Under the pieces are notes generated by a model. That model was not told where the DNA came from. It made no database searches and saw only the letters and a list, made by a program, of their open reading frames with translations. Below are positions 45,245 to 54,040 of a stretch of DNA of 64,000 bases, one piece after another. The position numbers and the translations under genes are program-made. The stretch covers positions 372,001 through 436,000 of the forward strand of contig NZ_CP123967.1 in the NCBI RefSeq assembly GCF_029917005.1. Reading direction: 5' to 3'. This stretch comes from Tessaracoccus lacteus. Lineage in GTDB: Bacteria; Actinomycetota; Actinomycetes; Propionibacteriales; Propionibacteriaceae. Every line of letters starts with the position of its first letter. Position 1 is the stretch's first letter.

Positions 45245-46684
45245 TCAGCGGTCGGCAGCTGTGCGGGCGAGGCGGGCGAGGCGGACTTGCTCGAGCATCA
45301 CCTGGCGGGCGACCTGCGCGTCGAGGTGGTAGAGCCGCAGATCGACGGGGCCGTCGGTGGTGTGGATGGCCACCGTCGCGACGCGCAGCCACCGCTCCAG
45401 CGGACCTTGGCGGAGCCCGGCGGACTGCATGCGACGGTGCGGGACGATGGTGCGCGTCTGCGTCAGCAGTCCGTGCTGGGCGACGATGACCTTGTCGTCG
45501 AAGCCCCACGTGTGGCTCCGGAACGTGACCGGGGTCAGCCAGCGGGCGCGCGCAGGCTGGGGCTGCGGCTGGATCGAGTCCAGGTCGACGTCCGGCCAGA
45601 TCGCGTGCAGCACCGCGGCCACGTCCTCGGCGGTGCCATAGGGGAGGATCAGCGCGTTACTGCCCTCGTTCTCGTCGCCGACGTCGCCGTAGCCGAGCAC
45701 CGTCACGCTCACCGAGTACAGACCGAAGGGTCTGTGGAGAATGTCCTGGCGAACCTGCAGGCCCTGTATGCGACGGGGGTGCAGTCCCTGCGCCGCCTTG
45801 TTGAGCGCACCCCGCGAGATGTGGAGCGTCTCCCCACGGCGCGTCATCACGAAGCCCCAGTTCTTGCCTGTCTGGCTCCAGACCCAGCCGCCGACGGCGA
45901 GCAGGGCGGGGATGGCTGTGATGGGCTCGCCCGCGACGAGCCCGACGATGAGGACGGCGGCGGCGATCACCACCCACACGGCCGTGTTGCTCGACACGAA
46001 CGCGCCGATCAGCAGGTTCCTGGGGCCGACCCGCGCGACGACCACGTCCTCCGTGGACTCGAGGACGCGCGCGGGGTTTTCGGCCGGGGTCGTGATCTGG
46101 GTGGCGTCGGGGGGCGTCGGCAGCCCGCGTCGCGCTCCGCGCATGCGTGCTATCAGGTGGTCGCGCAGCGATTCGGCGCGTGCCAGCGAGAGGTAGACGA
46201 GGTCCGCGCCGCCGGCGCCGCCAACGTCGATGTGGACCTTCGCCAGTCCGAGCAGTCGGGCTACGATCGGCTGGTTGATGTCGACGGACTGCACCTTGGT
46301 GTAGTCGATGCGGGTCGAGGTCTGGGAGAGGAGGCGTCGCTCGATCCTGAACTCCTCGTCGTCGGCGATGAACGTTGTCATCCGCCAGGTCAGCACACCG
46401 GAGACACCCGCGATGATCGCGTAGATGCCCAGGACGACGCCGATGATCACCACGCTGCCGCCGAGTTCCTCGCCCTCCAGGATCTCGCGGGTCAGGAACC
46501 ACGCCGCGGCGACCAGCGCGATGCCGCCGCGTGCCAGGCCAGTCAGAGGGCTGGGTCGCTCGACGATCTTCTCCGTCACGGGAGCCGGGGCGGCTGGGTT
46601 GGCGGGATGCTGCCCTACGGGGTCGGGATCGACGGGGCCCTGCGTCGGCGTTGGCAGATCGGGTTCCGTCTGCGGGCCCGTCAT
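45245..46684 (-). CDS. Membrane protein with three bacterial PH (bPH_2/DUF304) domains, YdbT-like
   Basis: 479 residues. After a Pro-rich N-terminus come two helices (about 50-95) and the first bPH_2 domain (DDEEFRIERRLLSQTSTRID, VQSVDINQPIVARLLGLAKV). A second helix pair leads to a second domain (TRRGETLHISRGALNKAAQG, RRIQGLQVRQDILHRPFGLY) and then a third (VIVAQHGLLTQTRTIVPHRR). This is the YdbT pattern; with its partner YdbS it is thought to protect against envelope stress. The start overlaps the stop of the partner gene (TGATG). Confidence 0.85.
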   Translation of the reverse strand: MTGPQTEPDLPTPTQGPVDPDPVGQHPANPAAPAPVTEKIVERPSPLTGLARGGIALVAAAWFLTREILEGEELGGSVVIIGVVLGIYAIIAGVSGVLTWRMTTFIADDEEFRIERRLLSQTSTRIDYTKVQSVDINQPIVARLLGLAKVHIDVGGAGGADLVYLSLARAESLRDHLIARMRGARRGLPTPPDATQITTPAENPARVLESTEDVVVARVGPRNLLIGAFVSSNTAVWVVIAAAVLIVGLVAGEPITAIPALLAVGGWVWSQTGKNWGFVMTRRGETLHISRGALNKAAQGLHPRRIQGLQVRQDILHRPFGLYSVSVTVLGYGDVGDENEGSNALILPYGTAEDVAAVLHAIWPDVDLDSIQPQPQPARARWLTPVTFRSHTWGFDDKVIVAQHGLLTQTRTIVPHRRMQSAGLRQGPLERWLRVATVAIHTTDGPVDLRLYHLDAQVARQVMLEQVRLARLARTAADR

Positions 46685-47217
46685 CAGATGCCCGCCTGCT
46701 GCTGCTCGCCGCGCGAGATGAGGCGGTCCCGTAGAGCTGCGGCGTCGGCGGCGGCCAGGCCGGGGATGTTGATCGTTCCGCTGGTCGAGGACGTGACCAT
46801 CTTCACGCTCGCCAGGCGGAAGGCGCGGTCGAGGGGTCCGGCCTCGACCTCGACCAGCTGCATCCGGCCGTAGGGCACGCACTGGAGCGAGCGCCACCAC
46901 AGCCCGCTCGTCAGGTAGACGTCCTCGTCGCGCTCGGCGTAGCCCCAGCGTCGGAACACCCGTGGAGCACGGAACATGCGCCAGGCGATCCACGCCACGG
47001 CCGCGGCGAGCGCGGACCAGGGGAGCCAGCTCGGCAGCCGGTCCCACCCGAGGAAGATTGTCACCGCGACGCCGACAGCCGCAAACAGGAGCCCCCACAC
47101 GACAGGGATCAGGACCAGCTTCATCCGCAGGTAGTTCGGCGACAACCGTTGCCAGGCGACCCCGGGCGGGGCGAACGGGTCGTCGAGCGTCGGGGTCTGG
47201 TCAGGGGCGTTCGTCAC
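46684..47217 (-). CDS. Bacterial PH-domain membrane protein, YdbS-like
   Basis: 177 residues: two membrane helices (about 33-54 and 62-80) and one bPH_2 domain with GYAERDEDVYLTSGLWWRSL, VPYGRMQLVEVEAGPLDRAF and ASVKMVTSSTSGTINIPGL. It starts with GTG behind GAGAAG. Paired with the YdbT-like gene, as in other Gram-positives. A 22-base perfect palindrome lies 24 bases upstream of the start and likely controls the pair. Confidence 0.85.
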   Translation of the reverse strand: MTNAPDQTPTLDDPFAPPGVAWQRLSPNYLRMKLVLIPVVWGLLFAAVGVAVTIFLGWDRLPSWLPWSALAAAVAWIAWRMFRAPRVFRRWGYAERDEDVYLTSGLWWRSLQCVPYGRMQLVEVEAGPLDRAFRLASVKMVTSSTSGTINIPGLAAADAAALRDRLISRGEQQQAGI

Positions 47218-47240
47218 GGCGCGTACTTCTCACACTCGAT

Positions 47241-47262
47241 CTGTATTAGACGTCTAATACAG
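47241..47262. promoter_or_regulatory. 22-base perfect palindrome upstream of the PH-domain operon
   Basis: CTGTATTAGAC followed by its exact reverse complement GTCTAATACAG, AT-rich in a GC-rich genome, 24-45 bases before the GTG start of the YdbS-like gene. It has the form of a dimeric repressor operator overlapping a promoter. No regulator gene lies next to it. Confidence 0.7.
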
Positions 47263-47293
47263 TAGCAGGGGCTGTGGGCGGCCGGTGGCGCCC

Positions 47294-47938
47294 CTATTGC
47301 GCGAACTTCTCGTACTTGCGCTGCTTGGCGATGCGCGGCCCGAGCACTGTGACCTCGCCCATGATGACCGTGCCGACGAGCGTGAGCACGATGCCGTCGG
47401 GGTGCGGCGCGACGCCGTCGACCTTCGTCTCGGCCATGACGTTCGTGATCTGGGAGGTGTTCACCTCGACGCCCTCGGGGACGCGGATCTTCACCTCGCC
47501 CATCAGCACACCGACGTGAACCGTCGTGTGCCGCGACGCGAACGTCGCCCCGACGAGGTCGAGGCGGACCTCGCCGAGCCACGAGTTGAGGGTGAGGTCG
47601 CCTGCGACGGTGCTGATCGAGCCGGACTTCTGCGTCGACAGGATCGCGTTGGCACCCGTGTAGGCCCCGGGGATCGCGACGCTGTCCAGCCGCTGCGCGG
47701 CCGGTGCAGGGGTGGCCGGCTGCGCGGCGACGTGCGGGTCGCGGGGGAGCAGGTCCGCCGTGAGTACGTCCAGGTCGCCGAAGGTCTTGGCGTCGTAGGC
47801 GGTGGCGATGCGGTCCGCGTGCTCGTCGAACGTCAGCCGTCCCTCCGCGTAGGCGTTGTTGAGCACCTGCGCGACCAGTTCGCGGTCCTGATCGGCGCAG
47901 CGCAACTGGTCGAATCGCGGGGTCATGTCGGTGGCCAT
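47294..47938 (-). CDS. DUF1707 protein with LiaF-like C-terminal domain
   Basis: 214 residues. The DUF1707 domain (about 9-62; FDQLRCADQDRELVAQVLNN, EGRLTFDEHADRI, YDAKTFGDLDVLTADL) is followed by a Pro/Ala linker and a beta-rich repeat domain (about 90-200; GDLTLNSWLGEVRLDLVGAT, VHVGVLMGEVKIRVPEGVEV) like the C-terminal part of LiaF/VraT cell-envelope stress proteins. It is probably a cytoplasmic or membrane-associated stress component. It lies just upstream of, and on the same strand as, the PH-domain pair. Confidence 0.85.
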   Translation of the reverse strand: MATDMTPRFDQLRCADQDRELVAQVLNNAYAEGRLTFDEHADRIATAYDAKTFGDLDVLTADLLPRDPHVAAQPATPAPAAQRLDSVAIPGAYTGANAILSTQKSGSISTVAGDLTLNSWLGEVRLDLVGATFASRHTTVHVGVLMGEVKIRVPEGVEVNTSQITNVMAETKVDGVAPHPDGIVLTLVGTVIMGEVTVLGPRIAKQRKYEKFAQ

Positions 47939-48053
47939 GGAACGATCCTACGGCGGGGCGCCGGCGCAGGAACAGGATGGGGAACCCGAACCGGGGGCGG
48001 GTCAGGGACCACCCTGGGATCGGCGGTCCGCGGCTGGTCGGGGCCGGGGTGCA

Positions 48054-48113
48054 CCCTTCGCTTCGCTCAGGGCGCTTCGACAGGCTCAGCGAACCGGGCT
48101 TCGACGGGTCCTC
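48054..48113. repeat. Dispersed intergenic repeat of the CTTCGACAGGCTCAGCGAAC type
   Basis: The bases CCCTTCGCTTCGCTCAGGG form a small hairpin, followed by CTTCGACAGGCTCAGCGAAC and a partial echo (GGGCTTCGACGGG). I recall this as a common dispersed repeat of actinobacterial intergenic DNA. It lies 15 bases from a group A palindrome. Apart from these two, the 372-base gap 47939-48310 shows only the promoter region of pfkA. Confidence 0.55.
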
Positions 48114-48128
48114 GTCTGCGGCTGGCGT

Positions 48129-48195
48129 CCACAACTGTGGCCAGGCCCGGAGCACGCGGGAATAGAGCGCGTGCTGGGGCTCTGGCCACAGTTGT
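48129..48195. repeat. Intergenic palindrome, group A copy 4
   Basis: The left arm CCACAACTGTGGCCAGG and the right arm CTCTGGCCACAGTTGTTGC pair almost fully; inner GCACGCG / CGCGTGC also pair around GGAATAGAG. The arm CACAACTGTGGCC is shared with copy 3. It sits between two divergent genes, where a simple terminator role is not expected. Confidence 0.7.
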
Positions 48196-48310
48196 TGCAC
48201 GGGATGCTCTGGCGCGGGGCGGGGAGTTCGGGTACGCGTGGGGAAACTGCCACTGCCCAAGTGACGGTCGACGGCAATAGGGTGTGGCCAACAGGCTCTG
48301 AGGAGGAACG

Positions 48311-49429
48311 ATGACCAGACGAGTGGGAATCCTGACGGCCGGCGGCGACTCGCCCGGCCTCAACGCCGCCATCCGCGGCTTCGGCAAGGCGGCGCTCGGG
48401 CACGGCATGGAGCTCATCGGCTTCCGCGACGGCCTCAAGGGGCTCGTGGAGGACCGCTGGCAGGAGCTCGACGGGCAGGCGTTAGCCGGGATCCTCACGA
48501 TCGGCGGCACCATCCTCGGAACCTCCCGCGACAAGCCGCACAAGATGGTCGTCGACGGCGAGGTCCGCGACATGACGCCGACCATCATCGAGAACTACGA
48601 GCGCAACCAGCTCGACGCCATCGTCTGCATCGGCGGCGGCGGAACGGCGAAGAATGCGAACCGCCTGTCGAAGGCCGGGCTGAACGTCATTCACCTCCCG
48701 AAGACGATCGACAACGACATCGCGCACACCGACACCAGCTTCGGGTTCTCGACGGCGCTCGGCATCGCCACCGACGCCGTCGACCGGCTCCACTCGACTG
48801 CGCACTCGCACCACCGCGTGATCGTCGTCGAGATCATGGGCCACAAGGCCGGGTGGCTGGCGCTCGGCGCAGGCATCGCCGGCGGGGCAGACATCATCCT
48901 CATCCCCGAGATCCCGTACTCAATCGAGTCCGTTGCCGAGTCCGTCCGGGGCCGCGCCGCGTCCGGGAGACCGTTCTCGGTCATCGCCATCGCCGAGGGT
49001 GCCCGCGACCTCCAGGGCTCCGCCGACCTCGCGGCCGCCGTCGCGCTGAAGAGCAGTGCGACGTCTCCGGAGGCCAAGGCGGCAGCCGACAAGCACAAGG
49101 CGTCCGTCGAGGCGGCGCACCGCGACAACGCCTTCCGCGTCGCGTCCGCGCTCGAGTCCGCGACCGGGCTCGAGTCCCGCGTCACGATCCTCGGCTACGT
49201 CCAGCGGGGAGGCACCCCCGACGCGAACGACCGACTCCTCGGCACGCTCCTCGGCTCCGCCGGCGCCGACCTCGTGGCCGCGGGCGAGTACGGCGTCACC
49301 GTCGCGTCGCAAGGCGGCGACGCGGTCCCCGTGCCGCTCGCCGAGGTGGCGGGCAACCTGAAGACCGTCCCGCTCGACCACCCCTGGCTCACTGCGGCCC
49401 GCGGCGTGGGCACCGGCCTGGGCGACTGA
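48311..49429 (+). CDS. pfkA: 6-phosphofructokinase
   Basis: 372 residues, PFK superfamily: [58 protein letters not shown] and [15 protein letters not shown]. The diagnostic loop reads [13 protein letters not shown] (near residue 107): GGGG instead of GGDG (ATP enzymes) or GGDD (pyrophosphate enzymes), and the next motif has PKTIDND with Lys. This is a feature of the group III / mixed clade, so the phosphoryl donor is unclear. GAGGAGGAACG precedes the ATG. Confidence 0.9.
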   Translation: MTRRVGILTAGGDSPGLNAAIRGFGKAALGHGMELIGFRDGLKGLVEDRWQELDGQALAGILTIGGTILGTSRDKPHKMVVDGEVRDMTPTIIENYERNQLDAIVCIGGGGTAKNANRLSKAGLNVIHLPKTIDNDIAHTDTSFGFSTALGIATDAVDRLHSTAHSHHRVIVVEIMGHKAGWLALGAGIAGGADIILIPEIPYSIESVAESVRGRAASGRPFSVIAIAEGARDLQGSADLAAAVALKSSATSPEAKAAADKHKASVEAAHRDNAFRVASALESATGLESRVTILGYVQRGGTPDANDRLLGTLLGSAGADLVAAGEYGVTVASQGGDAVPVPLAEVAGNLKTVPLDHPWLTAARGVGTGLGD

Positions 49430-49432
49430 CCG

Positions 49433-50758
49433 GTGCCGCGTCGTCGGCGGGCGGTCGTCGCGGGCTCGGTGGTCGCCGCCGTGGCCCTCGTCGCGGCGGC
49501 CGGGTACTGGTCGGTGCGGCCGCTCCTGCGCACCGGCACGGGCTACGCGGCGCACAGCAACTGCGCCGTGACGCACCTCGCGGGTCGCGACGACCCCGCC
49601 TCTGACCTGCCTCCCAACCCGCTGGTTCCGTTCCTCGTCTCCCAGGCTGGGGAGGCTTCGGCGACGGTGACCGTGCTGGGGGCGCTGGCCTGGCAGACGG
49701 CCTGGTACTCGCCCGGCCTGGGCTGCACGCTGGGCTCCGGTCCCGTCGACGCGCAAGAGCCGACGCCCGTCGAGCCCGCGACGCTGGAGGTGGCGCCTGA
49801 CCCCGCCCTCGACGGCGCCCTGGCTGCGGCCTTCGGCGACGACCTGGACGCACAGGCCCGCGACGAGCTGGGCACCCGCGCGGTCGTCGTGCTGCGGGAC
49901 GGGGAGGTCGTCGCGGAGCGCTACGCCGACGGGTTCGACGCCGACACGCGCCAGCTGGGCTGGTCCATGACCAAGTCCGTCACCAACCTGATGGTCGGCC
50001 GCATCATCCACGACGGTGACACCACCCTCACGCTCGACAGCGATCATCTCCGCGGCGAGTGGGAGGGCGATGCGCGCGCCGGAATCACCGTGGACGACCT
50101 CCTGCGGATGACCGGCGGGCTGGCCTGGGACGAGACCTACGACCTCGGCACGCCCATCACGCAGATGCTGTACGGCGAGCCGGACATGGGTGCCTTCGTC
50201 GCCAGCCAGCCCGCGACCCACGAACCGGGCACGTTCCAGCAGTACAGCTCGGGCTCGACGACGCTGCTGTGTTCGGTGTTGGCCGGGTCCGTCACCGGCG
50301 ACGGACCGCTGCTGCCCCACGACGTCCTGTTCGAGCCGCTCGGTCTGTCGACGGCCGTCCTGGAGCCCGATGCCGTCGGCACACCCGTGTGCGGCTCCTA
50401 TCTCTGGGCCACGCCACGTGACTGGGCTCTCATCGGTCAGTTCGCGCTCGACGACGGCGTCGTCGACGGCGTGCGGCTGCTGCCAGACGGGTGGATGGCC
50501 AGTTCGACAACCGTCGAAGAAGTGGCGGAGACGGATTCCCCGAACCTCGCCGCCTCATGGTGGGTGAATGAGCTGCCGGACGGCACCCTCATGAACCCGG
50601 AGCTTCCGGCCGACACATACTGGGCCAGCGGCCACGACGGGCAGCGCGTCTACGTCGTGCCGAGCGAGGATCTGGTCGTCGTCCGACTCGGCTTCTCGCC
50701 GTCGGCCGACGACATCCGTGCGGACCAGCTGGTGGCCGACGTCGTCAGCGCCAGCTGA
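49433..50758 (+). CDS. Serine hydrolase of the beta-lactamase / class C family
   Basis: 441 residues; GTG start three bases after the pfkA stop. An N-terminal signal anchor (VVAGSVVAAVALVAAAGYW) is followed by an extracellular region and the beta-lactamase-like domain with SMTK (GWSMTKSVTNLMVGRI) and the Tyr motif QYSSGSTTLLCSV. Such proteins include esterases, D-aminopeptidases and low-affinity PBPs, and most are not true beta-lactamases. Its 3' end overlaps the convergent oxidoreductase gene by 14 bases. Confidence 0.85.
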   Translation: MPRRRRAVVAGSVVAAVALVAAAGYWSVRPLLRTGTGYAAHSNCAVTHLAGRDDPASDLPPNPLVPFLVSQAGEASATVTVLGALAWQTAWYSPGLGCTLGSGPVDAQEPTPVEPATLEVAPDPALDGALAAAFGDDLDAQARDELGTRAVVVLRDGEVVAERYADGFDADTRQLGWSMTKSVTNLMVGRIIHDGDTTLTLDSDHLRGEWEGDARAGITVDDLLRMTGGLAWDETYDLGTPITQMLYGEPDMGAFVASQPATHEPGTFQQYSSGSTTLLCSVLAGSVTGDGPLLPHDVLFEPLGLSTAVLEPDAVGTPVCGSYLWATPRDWALIGQFALDDGVVDGVRLLPDGWMASSTTVEEVAETDSPNLAASWWVNELPDGTLMNPELPADTYWASGHDGQRVYVVPSEDLVVVRLGFSPSADDIRADQLVADVVSAS

Positions 50759-53546
50759 GTCTGCCCCTGGCCGGTGCGTCCTGCGTGGGGCGCGTCGCGC
50801 GGGCGAGGAGTTCCAGGATGTGCAGGTACGTCCGGCCCGTTGCCTGCGACATGCCGATCTCGCACGTCCGGTTGAGCGACGCGTAGGCCGCGTACTCGCG
50901 GCGGCCCAGCTCTGCGGCCATCTCGCGGGTCGCGGACCGCGTCAGCTCGGGGTGCAGCAGGCCACGGTCGCCCGCGAAGCCACAGCAGGCCCAGCTGTCG
51001 GGGACACGCACGTCGTCGCTGATGAAGCGCGCCACCTTCATGAGGTCGTCGTTCATGCCCGCGCGCGTCGATGAGCACGTGGGGTGCACGGCCAGCGATG
51101 CGATGGGCGAGATCACCGACAGCCGGGGCAGCAACTCGGCGACGGCGAACTGCACGACGTCGCGCACCTCGACGTCCCAGTCGTCGGCCATGCGTCGCAG
51201 CGACTGGGTGCAGCTGGAGGCGTCGGTCACGATCGGGACGCCGGGAGGTAGGTCGATGGCCGCGCGGACCCGGTCGCGCATCACGGCGTAGCCCTCGTCC
51301 ATGCCCTTGGCCTGCCACGGCGCCCCGCAGCACAGGCCGGCCGCGTCGAGGAGCGTGACGCGCACGCCCGCGCGAAGGCAGAGTTCCCGGAAGGCGGCGA
51401 AGACGCCCTCGTCGGAGGAGGATCCGAGCATCGACTGCAGGCAGGACGGGAAGTAGGCCGCCACCCCCGGCGTCGTGTAGCTGCGACTGCGCGGGCGGCG
51501 CTTCAGCCCCGACCCACGGGGCAGCGAGGCCGCATAGTCGGGGACCGCCTCGGTGCCGAGGGCGCGCCGACCGATCCCGGTGGCCGCCTTGGCCAGCGGC
51601 GGCGCCGTCTTCGCGACGGTGAGGGCGGCGGACCAGAGCCGCGTGAGCAGGCCCCACGAGCGGGCGGCGTTCTTCCAGGACGTCCGCTCGGTGGGCGTGG
51701 CGGCGTCGGCGCGTTGCCGGCGGACGAGGGACCCGGTGTCGATGCCGAGAGGGCAGGCCAGCGCGCACATGGAGTCGACGGCGCAGGTGTCGATCGCCTC
51801 GTACTGGTACTCCTGATCGACGCGCGCCAGCAGCTCAGCGTCGTCCCCGCGGGCGGCGATCTCGCGGCGCAGCACGATCCGCTGGCGTGGGGTCAGCGTC
51901 AGGTCGCGCGACGGGCAGCTCGACTCGCAGAACCCGCACTCGATGCACCCGTCGACGGACTCCTCGATCGGCGGCATCAGCTTGAGGTGGCGCAGGTGCT
52001 CGTCGGGGTCGTCGGTGATGATGACGCCGGGGTTCAGGATGCCCATCGGGTCGAAGAGGTGCTTGATGGCGCGCATTACCTCGAACAGTTCGTCTCCGTA
52101 CTGCTGGTGCACGAACGGAGCCATGGCGCGGCCGGTTCCGTGCTCCGCCTTGAGCGCGCCGCCGCGCTGCAGAACCCTGCGGACCATCTCGCGGGTGAAC
52201 TTGCGGTAGCGCTTGAGGCCGGTCGCGTCATCGAAGCGCTCGCTGAGCAGGAAGTGGACGTTGCCGTCCTTCGCGTGCGCGAAAAGCGGCACGTTTCTCA
52301 CGCCGTAGCCGTGGCGGTCGAACATCTCGTCGAGGTCGGCGAGCATGCCGGGCAGCTGGTCCAACGGCACGCAGATGTCCTCGAGCAGCGTCGTCGCGCC
52401 AGACGGGCGGACCCCCGCGACCAGCGCGTACAGCGACCGGCGGAGTGCAAGCAGCTCCCGCCGGGTGGCCTCGTCGGTGGTGATGAGGAGCTCGCCGAGG
52501 ATCCCGAGCGCACGGAGCCTGGCCGCCACGGTGCTGAGCCGGAGTGTCAAAGCGGTGTCGTCCTCGTCGTGGAGCTCGACGATCAGCGCCGCCTGGGTCG
52601 TGACGTCGGCGTCGCGGAACTCGTCGGGGCTCCCGGGCTGGTGTTGGAGGACCCGCAGCGTCGCGGCGTCCATCAGTTCGATCGCCTGGCAGTCCTCGTC
52701 TGCCAGCGCGACGGCGGCCACGGAGGCCGCCTGCAGGTCGGGGAACACGGGGACAAGGACCGCGGTGAGGCGGGGCAGTGGCACCGTCCGGAACGTCGCC
52801 TCGGACACGAAGCCGAGCGTCCCCTCGCTGCCGATCAGCAGGTGGGAGATGATGTCGACGGGGCGGTGGAAGTCCATCAGGGCGTTGACGCCGTAGCCCA
52901 TGGTGTTCTTCATGCCGAAGAAGTGGTTGACCTGCGCGATGGAGTCCGGGTTGGTGCGCAGCCGTCTGCGGAGCATGTGCAGGCCGCCGACGAGGTGCGT
53001 CTCCTCGAGGCGAAGCGTCATGTCGGCGGCCGGGTCCGCTGTGTCGACGACGCGCCCGCTCGGCAGGGCGAACACCATCGACTCCAACGTGTGGTAGCTG
53101 TTCTGTGCCGTGCCGCACAGGACGCCGCTGGAGTTGTTGGCGATGATCCCGCCGATCGTGCACGCGATCGCGCTCGTCGGGTCGGGTCCGAGGCGGCGCC
53201 CGTACGGAGCGAGCCGGGCATTGACCGCGCTCAGCGTGGCGCCGACGCCCGCACGCACGCGGCGCCCCTCGTCGAGGACCTCGACGTCGCGGAACCAGCG
53301 GCGCGTGTCGACCAGGGTCTTGTCGGTCACGGCCTGGCCGCTGAGGCTCGTGCCGCCGGATCGGAAGGTCATGGGGCGCCTGGTCCGAGCCGCCTCGGAC
53401 ATCAGGAAGGCCACATCCTCGATACGCGTCGGGGTGATGACCTCCTTGGGAGTCAGGAGGAAGTGCGAAGCATCGTGCGCCATGGCGAGGCGAGTGATGG
53501 CGCGGCTGTCGCGCGTGATCGGTGCCCTTGCAGCCTCCTCGCTCAT
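50745..53546 (-). CDS. FAD/Fe-S oxidoreductase (GlcD-GlcF-type fusion, D-lactate dehydrogenase-like)
   Basis: 933 residues from the ATG at 53546; the open frame continues upstream, but that part is antisense to the tRNA-Gly region. An FAD-binding PCMH domain (FRSGGTSLSGQAVTDKTLVD, CTIGGIIANNSSGVLCGTAQ) is followed by a FAD-oxidase C-terminal cap and two 4Fe-4S motifs (IECGFCESSCP near 535, CAVDSMCALACP near 583). A CCG heterodisulfide-type domain follows (LCCGAPWQAKGMDEG, WACCGFAGDRGLLHPELT). It likely oxidises a D-2-hydroxy acid such as D-lactate and passes electrons to the membrane quinone pool. Confidence 0.9.
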   Translation of the reverse strand: MSEEAARAPITRDSRAITRLAMAHDASHFLLTPKEVITPTRIEDVAFLMSEAARTRRPMTFRSGGTSLSGQAVTDKTLVDTRRWFRDVEVLDEGRRVRAGVGATLSAVNARLAPYGRRLGPDPTSAIACTIGGIIANNSSGVLCGTAQNSYHTLESMVFALPSGRVVDTADPAADMTLRLEETHLVGGLHMLRRRLRTNPDSIAQVNHFFGMKNTMGYGVNALMDFHRPVDIISHLLIGSEGTLGFVSEATFRTVPLPRLTAVLVPVFPDLQAASVAAVALADEDCQAIELMDAATLRVLQHQPGSPDEFRDADVTTQAALIVELHDEDDTALTLRLSTVAARLRALGILGELLITTDEATRRELLALRRSLYALVAGVRPSGATTLLEDICVPLDQLPGMLADLDEMFDRHGYGVRNVPLFAHAKDGNVHFLLSERFDDATGLKRYRKFTREMVRRVLQRGGALKAEHGTGRAMAPFVHQQYGDELFEVMRAIKHLFDPMGILNPGVIITDDPDEHLRHLKLMPPIEESVDGCIECGFCESSCPSRDLTLTPRQRIVLRREIAARGDDAELLARVDQEYQYEAIDTCAVDSMCALACPLGIDTGSLVRRQRADAATPTERTSWKNAARSWGLLTRLWSAALTVAKTAPPLAKAATGIGRRALGTEAVPDYAASLPRGSGLKRRPRSRSYTTPGVAAYFPSCLQSMLGSSSDEGVFAAFRELCLRAGVRVTLLDAAGLCCGAPWQAKGMDEGYAVMRDRVRAAIDLPPGVPIVTDASSCTQSLRRMADDWDVEVRDVVQFAVAELLPRLSVISPIASLAVHPTCSSTRAGMNDDLMKVARFISDDVRVPDSWACCGFAGDRGLLHPELTRSATREMAAELGRREYAAYASLNRTCEIGMSQATGRTYLHILELLARATRPTQDAPARGRLSWR

Positions 53547-53714
53547 CACGGTCGTCACACTACTCAAGCGCGGCGCTTTCGGCACGGCGACCGCAGCGGC
53601 GATGCGTCGGCCCGCGACCCGACGGCATCTTCCCTCTCGGTGGCCGGCGATCTGGTCTGATGGGAAGGGGGCTGGCGAGACCTTCCGCGGAAAGCTGCTA
53701 ACCTTGGGTTCGTC

Positions 53715-53788
53715 GCGGGCGTAGCTCAATGGCAGAGCGCTAGCTTCCCAAGCTCGATACGCGGGTTCGATTCCCGTCGCCCGCTCCA
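53715..53788 (+). tRNA. tRNA-Gly (anticodon CCC)
   Basis: The acceptor GCGGGCG pairs with CGCCCGC. D-arm GCTCAATGGCAGAGC, anticodon loop TTCCCAA giving CCC (reads GGG), T-arm with TTCGATT; the CCA end is encoded (TCCA). The anticodon stem CTAGC/GCTCG carries one T-C mismatch, so the tRNA is a little imperfect. Bases 53789-54040 after it hold no evident gene. Confidence 0.9.
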
Positions 53789-54040
53789 TGATGTCGGCTT
53801 GTTCAGCCCGTGGTTGGCTCTTGTCAGTGGGGTCTGCTCAACTCCTGGTCTGTGTCCTGCGCATGTGGCACCTACCTGTCCCCATCTCAGTGCTCACCGT
53901 CCCGTGTGCTGACGCAGTTGGCCGGTGGGAAGCGTCGAGTGTCTGCAGCCTGGACCAAGGGTGCCCAGTCCTGTGGCTTCGCTAGCCTGACGCTAGTCGT
54001 CCGGCTCGGGTGGGTCGACGCTAGGGAGGGAGGGCCGACG

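Noticed and set aside
50745-53789. Longer 1014-codon form of the FAD oxidoreductase
   Set aside because: The added part is antisense to tRNA-Gly and has no family match.
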